From Betaproteobacteria bacterium (GTDB lineage: Bacteria; Pseudomonadota; Gammaproteobacteria; Burkholderiales; Rhodocyclaceae): a DNA stretch of 64,000 nt. The stretch lies in the NCBI GenBank assembly GCA_016208415.1, contig JACQYB010000045.1, positions 1-64,000 on the forward strand, written 5' to 3'. A model generated the notes under the pieces. That model did not search any database and was not told where the DNA came from. It saw nothing but the letters and a program-made list of their open reading frames with translations. This document shows positions 10,741 to 22,951 of the stretch, in pieces. The translations under genes were made by a program, and so were the position numbers. Every line of letters begins with the position of its first letter. The stretch's first letter is position 1.

Positions 10741-10902
10741 GTGGCGGGCAAGGTCAGCCTTGAGCATATCCGCATCTCGGTCATGGCCAACCTGCGCAAC
10801 GTCGACGAGACTCTGGCGCAACGCGTCGCCGATGGCATCGCGATGGACCTGCCGCCGCCATCGAAGACCGCCGCCCCGGTTCTCGACATGGATACACCAT
10901 GA
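10741..10902 (+). pseudogene. Catalase 3' remnant
   Basis: The frame ending at 10902 reads GKVSLEHIRISVMANLRNVD and then ETLAQRVADGIAMDLPPPSK. This resembles a segment near the end of the core domain of large catalases (ANLRNVDExLAxRVAxGLG...LPxxxKAA). Everything upstream (the haem-binding core) and any C-terminal domain is gone. The remnant overlaps the first bases of hisG by four bases (ATGA arrangement), so a deletion seems to have fused the tail of a catalase gene to the front of hisG. No start codon with a ribosome site is evident. Confidence 0.6.
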
Positions 10903-11783
10903 ACGATGCCGACAAGCAACTGCGCCTGGGCATCCCCAAGGTCAGCCTGCAGGAGACCACCCGCAACCTCTTCGTGCGCGCCGGCTACGACCTGCGCATC
11001 TCGGGGCGTTCCTACTACCCGGACATCGACGATGCGGAACTCCAGTGCATCCTCATCCGCCCCCAGGAAATGGCCCGCTACGTCGGGCAGGGCATCCTCG
11101 ACTGCGCCATCACCGGCCTCGACTGGATCCTGGAAAACGACGCCGACGTGGCGGAACTGGCCGACCTGCGCGCGCCCTGGCCCAACTACGGTGTGGTGCG
11201 CTGGGTCATGGCGTCCAAGGAGGGCTCGCCCTTCGACACCGTGGCCGACCTGGAGGGCAAGCGCATCGCCACCGAGGCCGTGGGCATGACCAAGCGCTTC
11301 CTCGCCGAGCATGGCGTCAACGCGCAGGTGGAGTTTTCCTGGGGCGCCACCGAGGTCAAGCCGCCCATCCTGGCCGACGCCATCGTGGACGTATCGGAGA
11401 CCGGCTCGTCGCTGCGCGCCAACGACCTCAAGGTGATGCACGTGGTGCTCGCCAGCACGCCGCGCTTCATCGCCAACCGCGAGGCGCTGGACGACGCCTG
11501 GAAGCGCGCCAAGATCGAGCGCCTGCTGATGATGCTCAAGGGCGCCATCGCCGCCGCCACCCGGGTGCTGTTGTCCATGAACGTGCCGCGGGAGCAGGTG
11601 GACGCCATCCTGCGCATCCTGCCCGCCCTGGCCACCCCCACCGTGTCCACCCTGGCCGATCCGCAGTGGGTGGAGCTTTCCACCGTGGTGGCGGAGAAGG
11701 AGGTGCGGGAACTCATTCCGCGCCTCTACGAGGCCGGGGCGCGCGGGATCATCGAGTTGCCGATCAGCAAGATCGTGGAGTAG
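10899..11783 (+). CDS. hisG: ATP phosphoribosyltransferase, long form
   Basis: HisG condenses ATP and phosphoribosyl pyrophosphate in the first step of histidine synthesis. This 294-residue protein is of the long type: an N-terminal two-lobed catalytic part (LRLGIPKVSLQETTRNLFVRAGY, YVGQGILDCAITGLDWILEN, DLEGKRIATEAVGMTKRFL, ATEVKPPILADAIVDVSETGSSLRAN) and a C-terminal regulatory ACT-like domain (about residues 220-294, MLKGAIAAATRVLLSMNVPREQ...LPALATPTVSTLADPQWVELSTVV) used for histidine feedback. Long-form HisG works without HisZ. No other his gene is nearby. The start codon overlaps the stop of a catalase remnant and has no obvious ribosome site. Confidence 0.93.
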   Translation: MNDADKQLRLGIPKVSLQETTRNLFVRAGYDLRISGRSYYPDIDDAELQCILIRPQEMARYVGQGILDCAITGLDWILENDADVAELADLRAPWPNYGVVRWVMASKEGSPFDTVADLEGKRIATEAVGMTKRFLAEHGVNAQVEFSWGATEVKPPILADAIVDVSETGSSLRANDLKVMHVVLASTPRFIANREALDDAWKRAKIERLLMMLKGAIAAATRVLLSMNVPREQVDAILRILPALATPTVSTLADPQWVELSTVVAEKEVRELIPRLYEAGARGIIELPISKIVE

Positions 11784-11864
11784 GCACTCACCACAGCCCC
11801 GGTATATGCCGCAAACATCGCCGGTGGGAAGGAACCGCACCCTTTCGAACACCCCCGGGGATCG

Positions 11865-12710
11865 CTAGATTTGGCCTGTATCCTGTACATGCCGAGCATC
11901 CGCGAAGCTGGCGTAATCGAATCGTTCCCAACGACGAAGATGGCGCTCGTCGAACAGGGTCATGTCCTCATCCGAAAAGATCGTCTCCTGCGGGTCCGCC
12001 GGGACACGCAGCCCATCGCACCTTCCAAGGACTTCCAGCAACTTCTCGATGGCTTCCAACGCCTCATGCCGTTTTTCGACCAAGCCGTGCTCCTCCGATG
12101 TCATGACAAATCGAAGTTCGACATCGTAAGCTTGGTCGGCTGGTAGTTCCTCCCAGGGCGTAAGTCCAATGTAGATCCGCCACACGGATCGCAGGTTCTT
12201 GGCGGCCCGCTCCAGATGTCTTCTGTGTCTATCGATTCGCCGTTCAAAAGCGTTCGGCAATCCGGGCCGGGCATAACGCGCGACAAGCCACTCCACGAGG
12301 CTGTCGCGCTGCGTCGGACACGCCAGGACCCGGGCGGAATCAGGTGCATGGTCCGCCAAGATGTCGAGCGGTACGTCAAACCGGTCTCCAGCACAGATCT
12401 CGAAAACCTGGAAGGCGTCATCAACGGCCACGAGGAGTTGGAGTCGTTTTCGGCTGCGGCCGTAGGCCACGCTTCCGTCCAGGCTCGCTCCCGTTGGCCT
12501 CCCGAGAACAACCTCGACGGCAAGTGACGGATCCGGGCGAACGAGGTCGCACGAGTGCGAAATCGCGATGCAGACGTGGTCTTCGGCGATCTGTTTCCCA
12601 ATACAGGCCTGGAGGCGGCCATGCGCGGTAACAGGGAAGATGTCACCTTGGCGCCACCTGTTGGCCGTGACGGCTGGGACCGAGGCGTCGGGCAGCGCAT
12701 CCCCCAACAT
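11865..12710 (-). CDS. Unknown protein, last gene of low-GC cassette
   Basis: The 281-residue protein is not recognised. Its N-terminal third (NRWRQGDIFPV, HVCIAISHSCDLVRPD, LAVEVVLGRP) looks like a mostly beta domain with a conserved-looking SHSCDL motif. The middle is helical and charged, and the C-terminal part (YDVELRFVMTSEEHGLVEKRHEALEAIEKLLEVL) contains a strand-helix unit and an acidic end. No signal peptide or membrane segment is present. The start lies three bases after the stop of the upstream HTH gene, so the two are one operon. Base composition is lower in GC than in neighbouring genes (33 G/C in bases 11881-11940 against 42 in 11461-11520). Confidence 0.72.
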   Translation of the reverse strand: MLGDALPDASVPAVTANRWRQGDIFPVTAHGRLQACIGKQIAEDHVCIAISHSCDLVRPDPSLAVEVVLGRPTGASLDGSVAYGRSRKRLQLLVAVDDAFQVFEICAGDRFDVPLDILADHAPDSARVLACPTQRDSLVEWLVARYARPGLPNAFERRIDRHRRHLERAAKNLRSVWRIYIGLTPWEELPADQAYDVELRFVMTSEEHGLVEKRHEALEAIEKLLEVLGRCDGLRVPADPQETIFSDEDMTLFDERHLRRWERFDYASFADARHVQDTGQI

Positions 12711-12713
12711 GCG

Positions 12714-13439
12714 TCAATCCTCTGGGGTAGCGCCGTCGATCCGGATGCTGGTCGCGCGGCTCAGGACGCGGTCGTCGGCGGAATCAGGTGGCGGGACCCG
12801 AGTACGCAGCCGTCCGCGGCGCTGTTCCTGTACCCCCTTGATGTGGGATGCAAGGGCAACCATCGCGGCTCGAACCGCGGGTTCGTTGATCGTTGCCTGG
12901 CCCAGCAGACCCAGCAGCGTTGCCCCACCGACGTCGAGCGTCCCCGCCAGTCTGCCCGCCGGACGGGGGCAGCACTGATTCCACTTCCGCGCGATATCGT
13001 CGATTTCTCCAAGACGGGTACGAGTACGGGTTTGCAGGGCAGGCGCCTGCTTTGCCTGCAGCCAGTTGTAGACAGTCTGTCGCTCGACATTGAGTATCGT
13101 TGCAAGCTGTGCAACTGTCAGCCCAAGAGATGCTTGGATGAAGCGGACTTGATCCCGCGCTGACCGCGGGATTGGCGCCGGTAGCGCAGCCCCCGTGTCA
13201 CGTGTGACAGAATCCCGAGCCCCCATGGACCAATCCATGGGACGCATCATCCGGACGCGCGTTCCTCCAAGTATCTCGATCCAATCCGCTCGCGCTAGAC
13301 CTGTCCCAATCAGCGCATCGTAAGTCGATGACGGCCCCCGGGCGCGCGGTACGTCCGCCGGGCCAAAGCCCGTCGCAGAAGAAGCCGGATACGCTCGCTC
13401 GAAACCGGTATCGGAGCGCTCGATTGCCGAAGGTCTCAT
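12714..13439 (-). CDS. HTH DNA-binding protein of low-GC cassette
   Basis: The 241-residue protein has a clear helix-turn-helix near the middle (QVRFIQASLGLTVAQLATIL followed by NVERQTVYNWLQAKQAP), of the kind seen in XRE-like regulators and small antitoxins. The regions before and after are less structured; the C-terminal half (LLGLLGQATINEPAVRAAMVALASHI) is helical. The start at 13439 is preferred because it forms an ATGA overlap with the stop of the upstream gene and has GGAGGCCGGGGAG before it; an ATG at 13460 is also possible. It probably binds DNA and may regulate its own operon. Confidence 0.72.
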   Translation of the reverse strand: MRPSAIERSDTGFERAYPASSATGFGPADVPRARGPSSTYDALIGTGLARADWIEILGGTRVRMMRPMDWSMGARDSVTRDTGAALPAPIPRSARDQVRFIQASLGLTVAQLATILNVERQTVYNWLQAKQAPALQTRTRTRLGEIDDIARKWNQCCPRPAGRLAGTLDVGGATLLGLLGQATINEPAVRAAMVALASHIKGVQEQRRGRLRTRVPPPDSADDRVLSRATSIRIDGATPED

Positions 13440-14236
13440 CTCCCCGGCCTCCGACTCCACACATGCCGGGCATGATCCGTCGTGAATTCTCGAAACGCGA
13501 CCGAAAGGTCCTCGTGCAGCAGATCGAAAACCGACCGGACATATGTCGACTCAAAAGGCGCCTCCAGCATGACAAAGCGATCAAAATCCAGGGTTCCGGA
13601 AAGCGCCCCGTCCGGAACTGGGCGTCGCATGACCTCAGGCTCCGCGAGCACCAGCGGTTGCAAGTCAGGGGGCAACCCCTGCTTGGTGCGGTTGGTCGCG
13701 TAGCGCAATACCAGCATCCCCTGCCCCATTTCGAACTCGCTGAACACCAGTCCCGATCGGTACTGTGACGGCACCGATAGTGCCGGGACGCTGCGCAGCC
13801 CCGGACCCACATAGTCATCAGGCGTCTCGCCCTCTTCCGGGATCAGGACGTCGACATACCTCAACCCCACACGTCGCACAAAGAGGTATTTCAGCTCCGC
13901 GCCGACATGCTGGAGAACCGTATCCAGCCGTCGCCCATAGTCTTCGTAGGTGGAGTATCCAGTGACGTGAAATACCAGCGTCTCCTGATTCAAGACCACG
14001 CCATGGCAGTTGTCTGCCGATGAGAATTCGTACCTGACGACAGCCTGGGGCGCAGAGCCACCCGCGATGTTGAGGATCGCCTCCTGGACCGGACGAAACC
14101 GCGGGAACTCGCCCTGAAGGCGCTCCTGAAGCGCAGGAACATGCTTATCCAGATTCAGTTGCTGATCAAACTTCACTGCTCCCAGAACATACGCCAGCGG
14201 AGCATTGGGCAATTGCCCGAGGGATCCCGTATCCAT
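13436..14236 (-). CDS. TIGR04255-like family protein
   Basis: The 266-residue protein begins LPNAPLAYVLGAVKFDQQLNLDKHVPALQERLQGEFPRF. It continues with a beta-rich middle (LVFHVTGYSTYEDYGRRLDTVLQHVGAELKYLFVRRVGLRYVDVL) and ends with a DFDRFVMLEAPFESTYVRSVFDLLHEDLSVAF segment. This order of features is typical of the sporadically distributed TIGR04255 family, whose function is unknown. The start at 14236 has GAGGAGAGG upstream; an ATG 21 bases earlier is less likely. It is the first gene of a three-gene operon with the HTH protein and an unknown protein, preceded by a good promoter. Confidence 0.7.
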   Translation of the reverse strand: MDTGSLGQLPNAPLAYVLGAVKFDQQLNLDKHVPALQERLQGEFPRFRPVQEAILNIAGGSAPQAVVRYEFSSADNCHGVVLNQETLVFHVTGYSTYEDYGRRLDTVLQHVGAELKYLFVRRVGLRYVDVLIPEEGETPDDYVGPGLRSVPALSVPSQYRSGLVFSEFEMGQGMLVLRYATNRTKQGLPPDLQPLVLAEPEVMRRPVPDGALSGTLDFDRFVMLEAPFESTYVRSVFDLLHEDLSVAFREFTTDHARHVWSRRPGR

Positions 14237-14279
14237 GTCCTCTCCTCGACAAACCATCTGCTCTTAGAGCATTCTTGTC

Positions 14280-14308
14280 AGTATTGGACAGTTTTTTAGA
14301 CGGGTCAA
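14280..14308 (-). promoter_or_regulatory. Sigma-70-like promoter of the three-gene cassette
   Basis: On the minus strand a TTGACC -35 box (14303-14308) is followed after exactly 17 bases by an AATACT -10 box (14280-14285), about 45 bases before the TIGR04255-like start codon. A short inverted repeat TGTC-N7-GACA overlaps the -10 region and could be an operator for the HTH protein of the same operon, though four-base arms are weak evidence. Confidence 0.55.
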
Positions 14309-14730
14309 TCACAGAATCTCAAGCCTGGGCAATAGCACCGCCTCCCGCCGCCCCTGCCCAAAGCGGCGATGAGCCGCACGTCATAATGAAACCGGAAAGA
14401 ACCGCGCGCCTCGCCGGGCAAGAGGCCCGCTACAAGCCGCGACCAAACCGGCGGTGGGCGTATGCCTCATACGCCAAGGCGCCACGGTTTTCGCCAAGTC
14501 CCCAGTCTCCGCCCGGGCAGCGCAATGTATTCGCCCGCGACGTCAGAGTTCTGGCGGACCTGCACGCTCCGTATCCGGGGCGACGGGCGACGTCCGCGAA
14601 GGCTGGTTGTCCGCTGTTACCGCCGGGGCGCGCACTCGTTTTGCCCTGCCATCAACATCTGCAGGCGCGCGGGTACGCTCGGTCGCCCGTTAAACGATCT
14701 TCTTGACTGCCGCCGGACGCGGCGCGCGCC
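14309..14730. other. Gene-free stretch with no recognised content
   Basis: About 420 bases between the cassette promoter and the small basic protein gene. A long open frame runs through (14275-14706, plus strand), but its translation is low-complexity, Pro/Arg-rich and without a ribosome site, so it is probably not a gene. No repeat of the families seen elsewhere in the window was found here. Confidence 0.5.
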
Positions 14731-14895
14731 CTACTTCGGTTCTTGCTCGCCGCCCGCCGGCTGCCCCGGCTGTTGCGGCTCGTCGGGCTTGCGGCCCTCG
14801 GTCTGGGCGGCCTTCTTGCGGCGTTTTTCTTCCTGCTTCTGCTTTTTCGCCAGGTCTCGCTGCCGTTTCTCGAATGCGTAGTTGGGTGCTGCCAT
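14731..14895 (-). CDS. Small basic coiled protein, 54 aa
   Basis: This short frame encodes MAAPNYAFEKRQRDLAKKQK followed by QEEKRRKKAAQTEGRKPDEP and an acidic, Gln/Pro-rich tail ending GGEQEPK. The first 30 residues form a highly charged single helix. A good ribosome site (GAGGAAA, seven bases before ATG) supports it. Similar small proteins beginning MxxPNYxFEKRQRELAKKKK are common in proteobacteria and are of unknown function. It starts 13 bases after the ylqF stop in the same direction and is likely its operon partner. Confidence 0.8.
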   Translation of the reverse strand: MAAPNYAFEKRQRDLAKKQKQEEKRRKKAAQTEGRKPDEPQQPGQPAGGEQEPK

Positions 14896-14907
14896 GAAGG
14901 GTTTCCT

Positions 14908-15813
14908 CTACAGTTGTGGATCCAGGGGAAGCGGCCGCGGCGCGGGCACCACCCGCTCCGCCGCAAGCATAGCCGCGCGGCTGTCGGGTGTCTCCAGGCT
15001 GATGCGCCCCAGCGCGCCGCTGCGGTAGTCGGTGAGCAGGATCAGCGCCGCCTTTTCCAGGTCGACCCCGCCGCCCTTGAGCAGGCAGCCGCGCCGGCGC
15101 GCCACGGCCTCCACCACGCCGATGCCGTCCAGGCCCGCGGGCTCCAGGCCGTAGCGGGCCGCCAGAAGCCGAGGATAGCGCGCCAGCAGGATGCCGGCGA
15201 GGTACACCGCCACCTCCTCGTCGATGACGGCGTTGCGGCCGATGGCGTGGCTGGCGGCCAGCATCCAGCCGTCGGCGTCGTGTTCGATCTTCGGCCACAT
15301 CAGGCCGGGGGTGTCGGTGAGGGTCATGCGCGGGCCCAGGTCGAGGGTCTGCTGGCTCTTCGTGACCGCCGGCTCGTCGCCCACCGCCGCCACCCGGCGA
15401 TTGAGCAGGGCATTGAGGATGGTCGATTTTCCCACGTTGGGAATGCCCATGATCATCATGCGCAGGGGCTTGATGCCGTCGCTGCGATGGGGCGCCAGGT
15501 CCTGGCACAGGCCGGGCAGCCGCGCCACTTCGGCCGGCTTCTTCGCCGACAGCGCCACCGCCTTCACTCCCGGCTGGCGGTCGAAGTGCGCCATCCACGC
15601 GCGGGTGACGGCCGGGTCCGCCAGGTCGGACTTGTTGAGCACCTTCAGGCACGGCCGATTGCGCGCCCGGCGCAGCCCGTGGATCATGGGGTTGCTGCTG
15701 GCCTCGGGCAGGCGCGCGTCCAGCACCTCGATCACGACGTCGATGCGCGCCAGCGTCTCGGCCGCCTTCTTGCGGGCCGAAGCCATGTGACCGGGGAACC
15801 ACTGGATGGGCAT
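14908..15813 (-). CDS. ylqF: Ribosome biogenesis GTPase YlqF/RbgA
   Basis: This 301-residue protein begins MPIQWFPGHMASARKKAAE, the standard N-terminus of the YlqF/RbgA family. The GTPase motifs are circularly permuted: NKSDLAD (G4) comes first, then the P-loop GIPNVGKST (G1) and DTPGLMWPK (G3). Members bind the 50S ribosomal subunit during late assembly. The C-terminal helical domain (ARRRGCLLKGGGVDLEKAALILLTDYRSGALGRISLETP) completes the family length. Upstream in-frame ATGs exist, but the conserved MPIQW start is chosen even though its ribosome site is weak. A small basic protein gene follows closely. Confidence 0.93.
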   Translation of the reverse strand: MPIQWFPGHMASARKKAAETLARIDVVIEVLDARLPEASSNPMIHGLRRARNRPCLKVLNKSDLADPAVTRAWMAHFDRQPGVKAVALSAKKPAEVARLPGLCQDLAPHRSDGIKPLRMMIMGIPNVGKSTILNALLNRRVAAVGDEPAVTKSQQTLDLGPRMTLTDTPGLMWPKIEHDADGWMLAASHAIGRNAVIDEEVAVYLAGILLARYPRLLAARYGLEPAGLDGIGVVEAVARRRGCLLKGGGVDLEKAALILLTDYRSGALGRISLETPDSRAAMLAAERVVPAPRPLPLDPQL

Positions 15814-16005
15814 TGCGCGTTTCCACGAACGGGACGAGTGGCACGCGATGATACTTGGTCGCGGCGCAGCCCGCGCGTCGGCGCCGGCACAATTGCGCCG
15901 CACATCCCCCTGCCCGGGGCGCGCTGCGGCAAGGCGCCCCGCGGCCGGCTCTTCACGGCCGCCCGGCACCGCCGGCCGGGCGACTCCGGTGGTGGACTAC
16001 GCCGC

Positions 16006-16320
16006 TTACTCGATGATCCGGAAGATCTCCCAGTGCGGCGAGCCCGACACCACGTAGGGTTCCATTTCCTTGCCCCAGCGGGCGTGGGCCTCGATGGTGG
16101 CGAGCTTGTCCCAGGCGGCGCCCAGTTCCGCCAGGTCGCGCACACGGATCTCCGACTGCACGGTGGATTCGTGCGCCCCCACCGAGCCGGTGAGCAGCCG
16201 CGCCCGGTCTTGCGTCCAGCCGATCTGGCTGCCCACCTCCGCCATCCAGCGGCGCATCATGTCCAGGACCACCGGCTTGTACCCGAACCGGGCATCTATG
16301 CTCCAGCGTGCGATCAACAT
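16006..16320 (-). CDS. Conserved protein of unknown function, 104 aa
   Basis: The protein MLIARWSIDARFGYKPVVLD...HWEIFRIIE is soluble. Its strand-helix-strand spacing (LIARWSIDARFG, KPVVLDMMRRWMAEVG, RARLLTGSVGAHESTVQSEIRVRDLAELGAAW) would fit a dimeric alpha-beta barrel similar to stress-responsive or monooxygenase-like small proteins. No catalytic residues can be named. The start has GGAGAG eight bases upstream and is followed by a clean 315-base frame. It is transcribed divergently from the large hybrid kinase that follows. Confidence 0.7.
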   Translation of the reverse strand: MLIARWSIDARFGYKPVVLDMMRRWMAEVGSQIGWTQDRARLLTGSVGAHESTVQSEIRVRDLAELGAAWDKLATIEAHARWGKEMEPYVVSGSPHWEIFRIIE

Positions 16321-16561
16321 GGCATCTCTCCTGTTGGGTTGTGTCCCCCTTTGTCTCCAATTTAGACCCTCGGGCCACGCGATGCCCGGCAATTTCCGTC
16401 CTCTCCCGCCCCCGCCCCGAAGGCCGTGCCGTGGCCGGCTCGCGCTGCACCGCAGCATTCCGGCATGGCCGCCGCCAGGCCGGAAGATGCAGTGCGTATA
16501 AAGCTGCACGGGACGCCGGCATTCTGATAGATTATCGTCACCACACTCACCGGAGGCGCCC

Positions 16562-20230
<3,669 letters not shown>

Positions 20231-20322
20231 AGCGGGGCGTGAAGCGATTCGCGCCGGCGCGCCGTTGTGCGAGACAATAGCGCCCCAACGATCCACCCGG
20301 CCCGCGTCACGGCCACCCCCCA

Positions 20323-22371
20323 ATGACCGACTCCATCGAACGCTTCGACCAGCTCGACCTCCCCCCGCCCCTGCTCCAGGCCCTCACCGACGTGGGCTAC
20401 GAGACCCCCACCCACATCCAGGCCGCCTGCATCCCCAGCCTCCTGGCCGGCCACGACCTGCTGGGCGAGGCCCAGACCGGCACCGGCAAGACGGCGGCCT
20501 TCGCCCTGCCGCTGCTGGCGCGCCTCGACCTGGCGCGCAAGGCGCCCCAGGTGCTGGTGCTCACCCCCACGCGCGAGCTGGCCATCCAGGTGGCGGAGGC
20601 CTTCCAGCGCTACGCCCACCACCTGCCGGGCTTCCACGTGCTGCCCATCTACGGCGGCCAGAGCATGGTGGTGCAGTTGCGCAGCCTGTCGCGCGGCGCC
20701 CACGTCATCGTCGGCACGCCGGGGCGGGTGATGGACCACCTGGAGCGCAAGAGCCTGGTGCTGGACGAACTGCGCGCGCTGGTGCTCGACGAGGCCGACG
20801 AGATGCTGCGCATGGGCTTCATCGAGGACGTGGAGTGGATCCTCGAACACACCCCGGCCACGCGCCAGACGGCCCTGTTCTCCGCCACCATGCCGGTGCC
20901 CATCCGCGAGGTGGCCCGCCGCCACCTGCGCGAGCCGCAGGAGGTGAAGATCCGCACCGCCACCACCACCGTGGCCGCCATCCGCCAGCGCTGGTGGCAG
21001 GTGGCCCGCGGCATGGACAAGCTGGAGGCGCTGACCCGCATGCTGGAGGTGGAAGAGAACTTCGAAGCCGCCCTCATCTTCGTGCGCACCAAGACCGCCA
21101 CCGCCGAACTGGCGGAGCGCCTGGAAGCACGCGGCTACGAGGCCGCGGCGCTCAACGGCGACATGACCCAGGGCCTGCGCGAGCAGGTCATCGACCGGCT
21201 CAAGGGCGGCAGCCTGGACATCGTCGTGGCCACCGACGTGGCGGCGCGCGGCATCGACGTGCCGCGGGTGAGCCACGTCATCAACTACGACATCCCCTAC
21301 GACACCGAGGCCTATGTGCATCGCATCGGCCGCACCGGCCGGGCGGGGCGCCCCGGCACCGCCATCCTGTTCGTGGCGCCGCGCGAGATCCGCATGCTGC
21401 GCGCCATCGAGCGCGCCACCCGCCAGCCCATCGAGCGCATCGCCCTGCCCAGCCGCGAGGCCGTGGCCGACCGGCGCGTGGCCCAGTTCAAGCAGCAGGT
21501 GGTGGAGGCGCTGGAGAGCCTGCAGGGCGAGGAGCTGGAGTTCTTCCTCGACGTCATCGGCCAGCTCAAGCAGGAGCGCGCCCTGCCCGCCGAGGACATC
21601 GCGCAGCGCGAACGGCCGCTGCAGCCCGCCGCCACCGGGTGGCCGGAGGAGCAGCCCGTTGCGGGAGCGGGCTTGCCCGCGATATCGGCCGCCCCGATCG
21701 CGGGCAAGCCCGCTCCCACACGCCCCCAGGTCCGCCCGGAGGAACGCCCCCGCGCCGCCGCGCCGCGCGAGTTCCGCGACGAGGCCCCCGGTCGCCGCGG
21801 CGACGAAGCACCCGTGCGCCGCGATGAGGCCCCCGTGCGCCGCGACGAGGCCCCCGTGCGCCGCAGCGACGACGCTTCTTTGCGCCGCAGCGACGAGGCC
21901 CCCTTGCGCCGCCGGCCCGCGGCGCCCGGGCAACTGGTGCGCTACCGCATCGACGTCGGCCGCAACCAGGGCGCCATGCCCAAGGAGATCGTCGGCGCCA
22001 TCGCCAACGAGGGCGGCATCGAGGGCCGGTTCATCGGCCAGATCCACCTGCTGGACGACTACAGCACCGTGGAACTGCCCGCCGACTTGCCCGCGGACGT
22101 GCTGGCCCGGCTCAAGCGCGCGCGGGTGCGCCAGTGCCCGCTGAACCTGCGCCCGCTGACCCCCGGTGAATCCGAAACCGCCGGCGAGCGTCCGCGGCCG
22201 CGGCTGCGCCGTGACGAAGGCAGCGAACGGCCGGCCCGCTGGCAGTCCGGCGACAAGCCGCCGCGGCGCAGCTACGGTGCCGGCTCGGCGGGCGCGCCGC
22301 GCTCGCGCGGCGAGGGCAAGTTCGCGCCGCGGCCCGCCCCCGGCGGCAAGCCGAAGCGGTTCAAGCCGTAA
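20323..22371 (+). CDS. deaD: DEAD-box RNA helicase, DeaD/CsdA type
   Basis: The 682-residue protein has all DEAD-box helicase motifs: the Q motif (THIQAACIP), motif I AQTGTGKT (50-57), [23 protein letters not shown], and the second RecA domain with [12 protein letters not shown] and [11 protein letters not shown] DbpA-like RNA-binding domain ([48 protein letters not shown]) and an Arg/Pro-rich tail follow. It should unwind structured RNA in ribosome assembly or cold adaptation. The linker between the helicase core and the RNA-binding domain contains an in-frame REP element (residues 447-466) and then tandem RRDEAPV-type repeats, making it longer than usual. Confidence 0.93.
   Translation: MTDSIERFDQLDLPPPLLQALTDVGYETPTHIQAACIPSLLAGHDLLGEAQTGTGKTAAFALPLLARLDLARKAPQVLVLTPTRELAIQVAEAFQRYAHHLPGFHVLPIYGGQSMVVQLRSLSRGAHVIVGTPGRVMDHLERKSLVLDELRALVLDEADEMLRMGFIEDVEWILEHTPATRQTALFSATMPVPIREVARRHLREPQEVKIRTATTTVAAIRQRWWQVARGMDKLEALTRMLEVEENFEAALIFVRTKTATAELAERLEARGYEAAALNGDMTQGLREQVIDRLKGGSLDIVVATDVAARGIDVPRVSHVINYDIPYDTEAYVHRIGRTGRAGRPGTAILFVAPREIRMLRAIERATRQPIERIALPSREAVADRRVAQFKQQVVEALESLQGEELEFFLDVIGQLKQERALPAEDIAQRERPLQPAATGWPEEQPVAGAGLPAISAAPIAGKPAPTRPQVRPEERPRAAAPREFRDEAPGRRGDEAPVRRDEAPVRRDEAPVRRSDDASLRRSDEAPLRRRPAAPGQLVRYRIDVGRNQGAMPKEIVGAIANEGGIEGRFIGQIHLLDDYSTVELPADLPADVLARLKRARVRQCPLNLRPLTPGESETAGERPRPRLRRDEGSERPARWQSGDKPPRRSYGAGSAGAPRSRGEGKFAPRPAPGGKPKRFKP
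21661..21719. repeat. REP palindrome inside DEAD-box helicase gene
   Basis: This 59-base REP copy lies in frame in the linker of the helicase and encodes [20 protein letters not shown]. It is the same reading frame and nearly the same peptide as in the hybrid kinase and the TetR-type regulator. Confidence 0.92.
21778..21915 (+). repeat. Coding tandem repeats (RRDEAPV type)
   Basis: Within the helicase gene a run of 18-24-base units such as CGCCGCGACGAGGCCCCCGT encodes [30 protein letters not shown] and RRSDEAPL. The last units are degenerate. The segment forms a charged, flexible linker just after the REP insertion; its length could vary between strains by slippage. Confidence 0.85.
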
Positions 22372-22418
22372 CGCCGGCGCACGATTTCCCGCCCCCACGC
22401 CAGGCGAGGCCGCCCGCC

Positions 22419-22868
22419 ATGCACATCTGGGTCGACGCCGATGCCTGCCCCGGCGTCATCAAGGACATCCTGTTCCGCGCCGCCGCGCGCACCGGCCTGC
22501 CGCTCACCCTGGTGTCCAACCAGGCGCTGCGCACCCCGCCGGCCGCCCACATCCGGGCCGTGCAGGTGCCCCGGGGCTTCGACGTGGCGGACGACCACAT
22601 CGTCGCCCGCGTCGCCCCCGGCGACCTCGTCATCACCGCCGACATCCCGCTCGCCGCGGCGGTGGTGGAGAAAGACGCCCACGCCCTCGACCCCCGCGGC
22701 GAACTCTACGGCCGCGAGAACATCCGCGAACTGCTCGACCTGCGCAACTTCATGGACGGCCTGCGCGCCAGCGGCGTGGACACCGGCGGCCCGCCCGCCT
22801 TCAGCGCCGCCGACCGCCAGGCCTTCGCCAACCGGCTGGACCGCATCCTGGCGGGGCGGCGGGGGTGA
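22419..22868 (+). CDS. yaiI: YaiI/YqxD family (UPF0178) protein
   Basis: The 149-residue protein begins [22 protein letters not shown] and contains [43 protein letters not shown] and RNFMDGLR, the pattern of the UPF0178 family related to PIN-like/NYN nucleases. Conserved Asp residues ([17 protein letters not shown]) could form a metal site. The precise role is unknown. It lies about 47 bases after the helicase gene in the same direction and may be cotranscribed with it. Confidence 0.9.
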   Translation: MHIWVDADACPGVIKDILFRAAARTGLPLTLVSNQALRTPPAAHIRAVQVPRGFDVADDHIVARVAPGDLVITADIPLAAAVVEKDAHALDPRGELYGRENIRELLDLRNFMDGLRASGVDTGGPPAFSAADRQAFANRLDRILAGRRG

Positions 22869-22951
22869 TGGGCCTGCCGCCGCGCGACGACTGGCATCCG
22901 GCCGACGGATGGGGTATGGTTATAACTTTGTAAAACCGATTGGAGCCCCCC

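Noticed and set aside
14275-14706. 143-codon plus-strand frame between the cassette promoter and the small basic gene
   Set aside because: No ribosome site and low-complexity Pro/Arg-rich translation; not supported as a gene.
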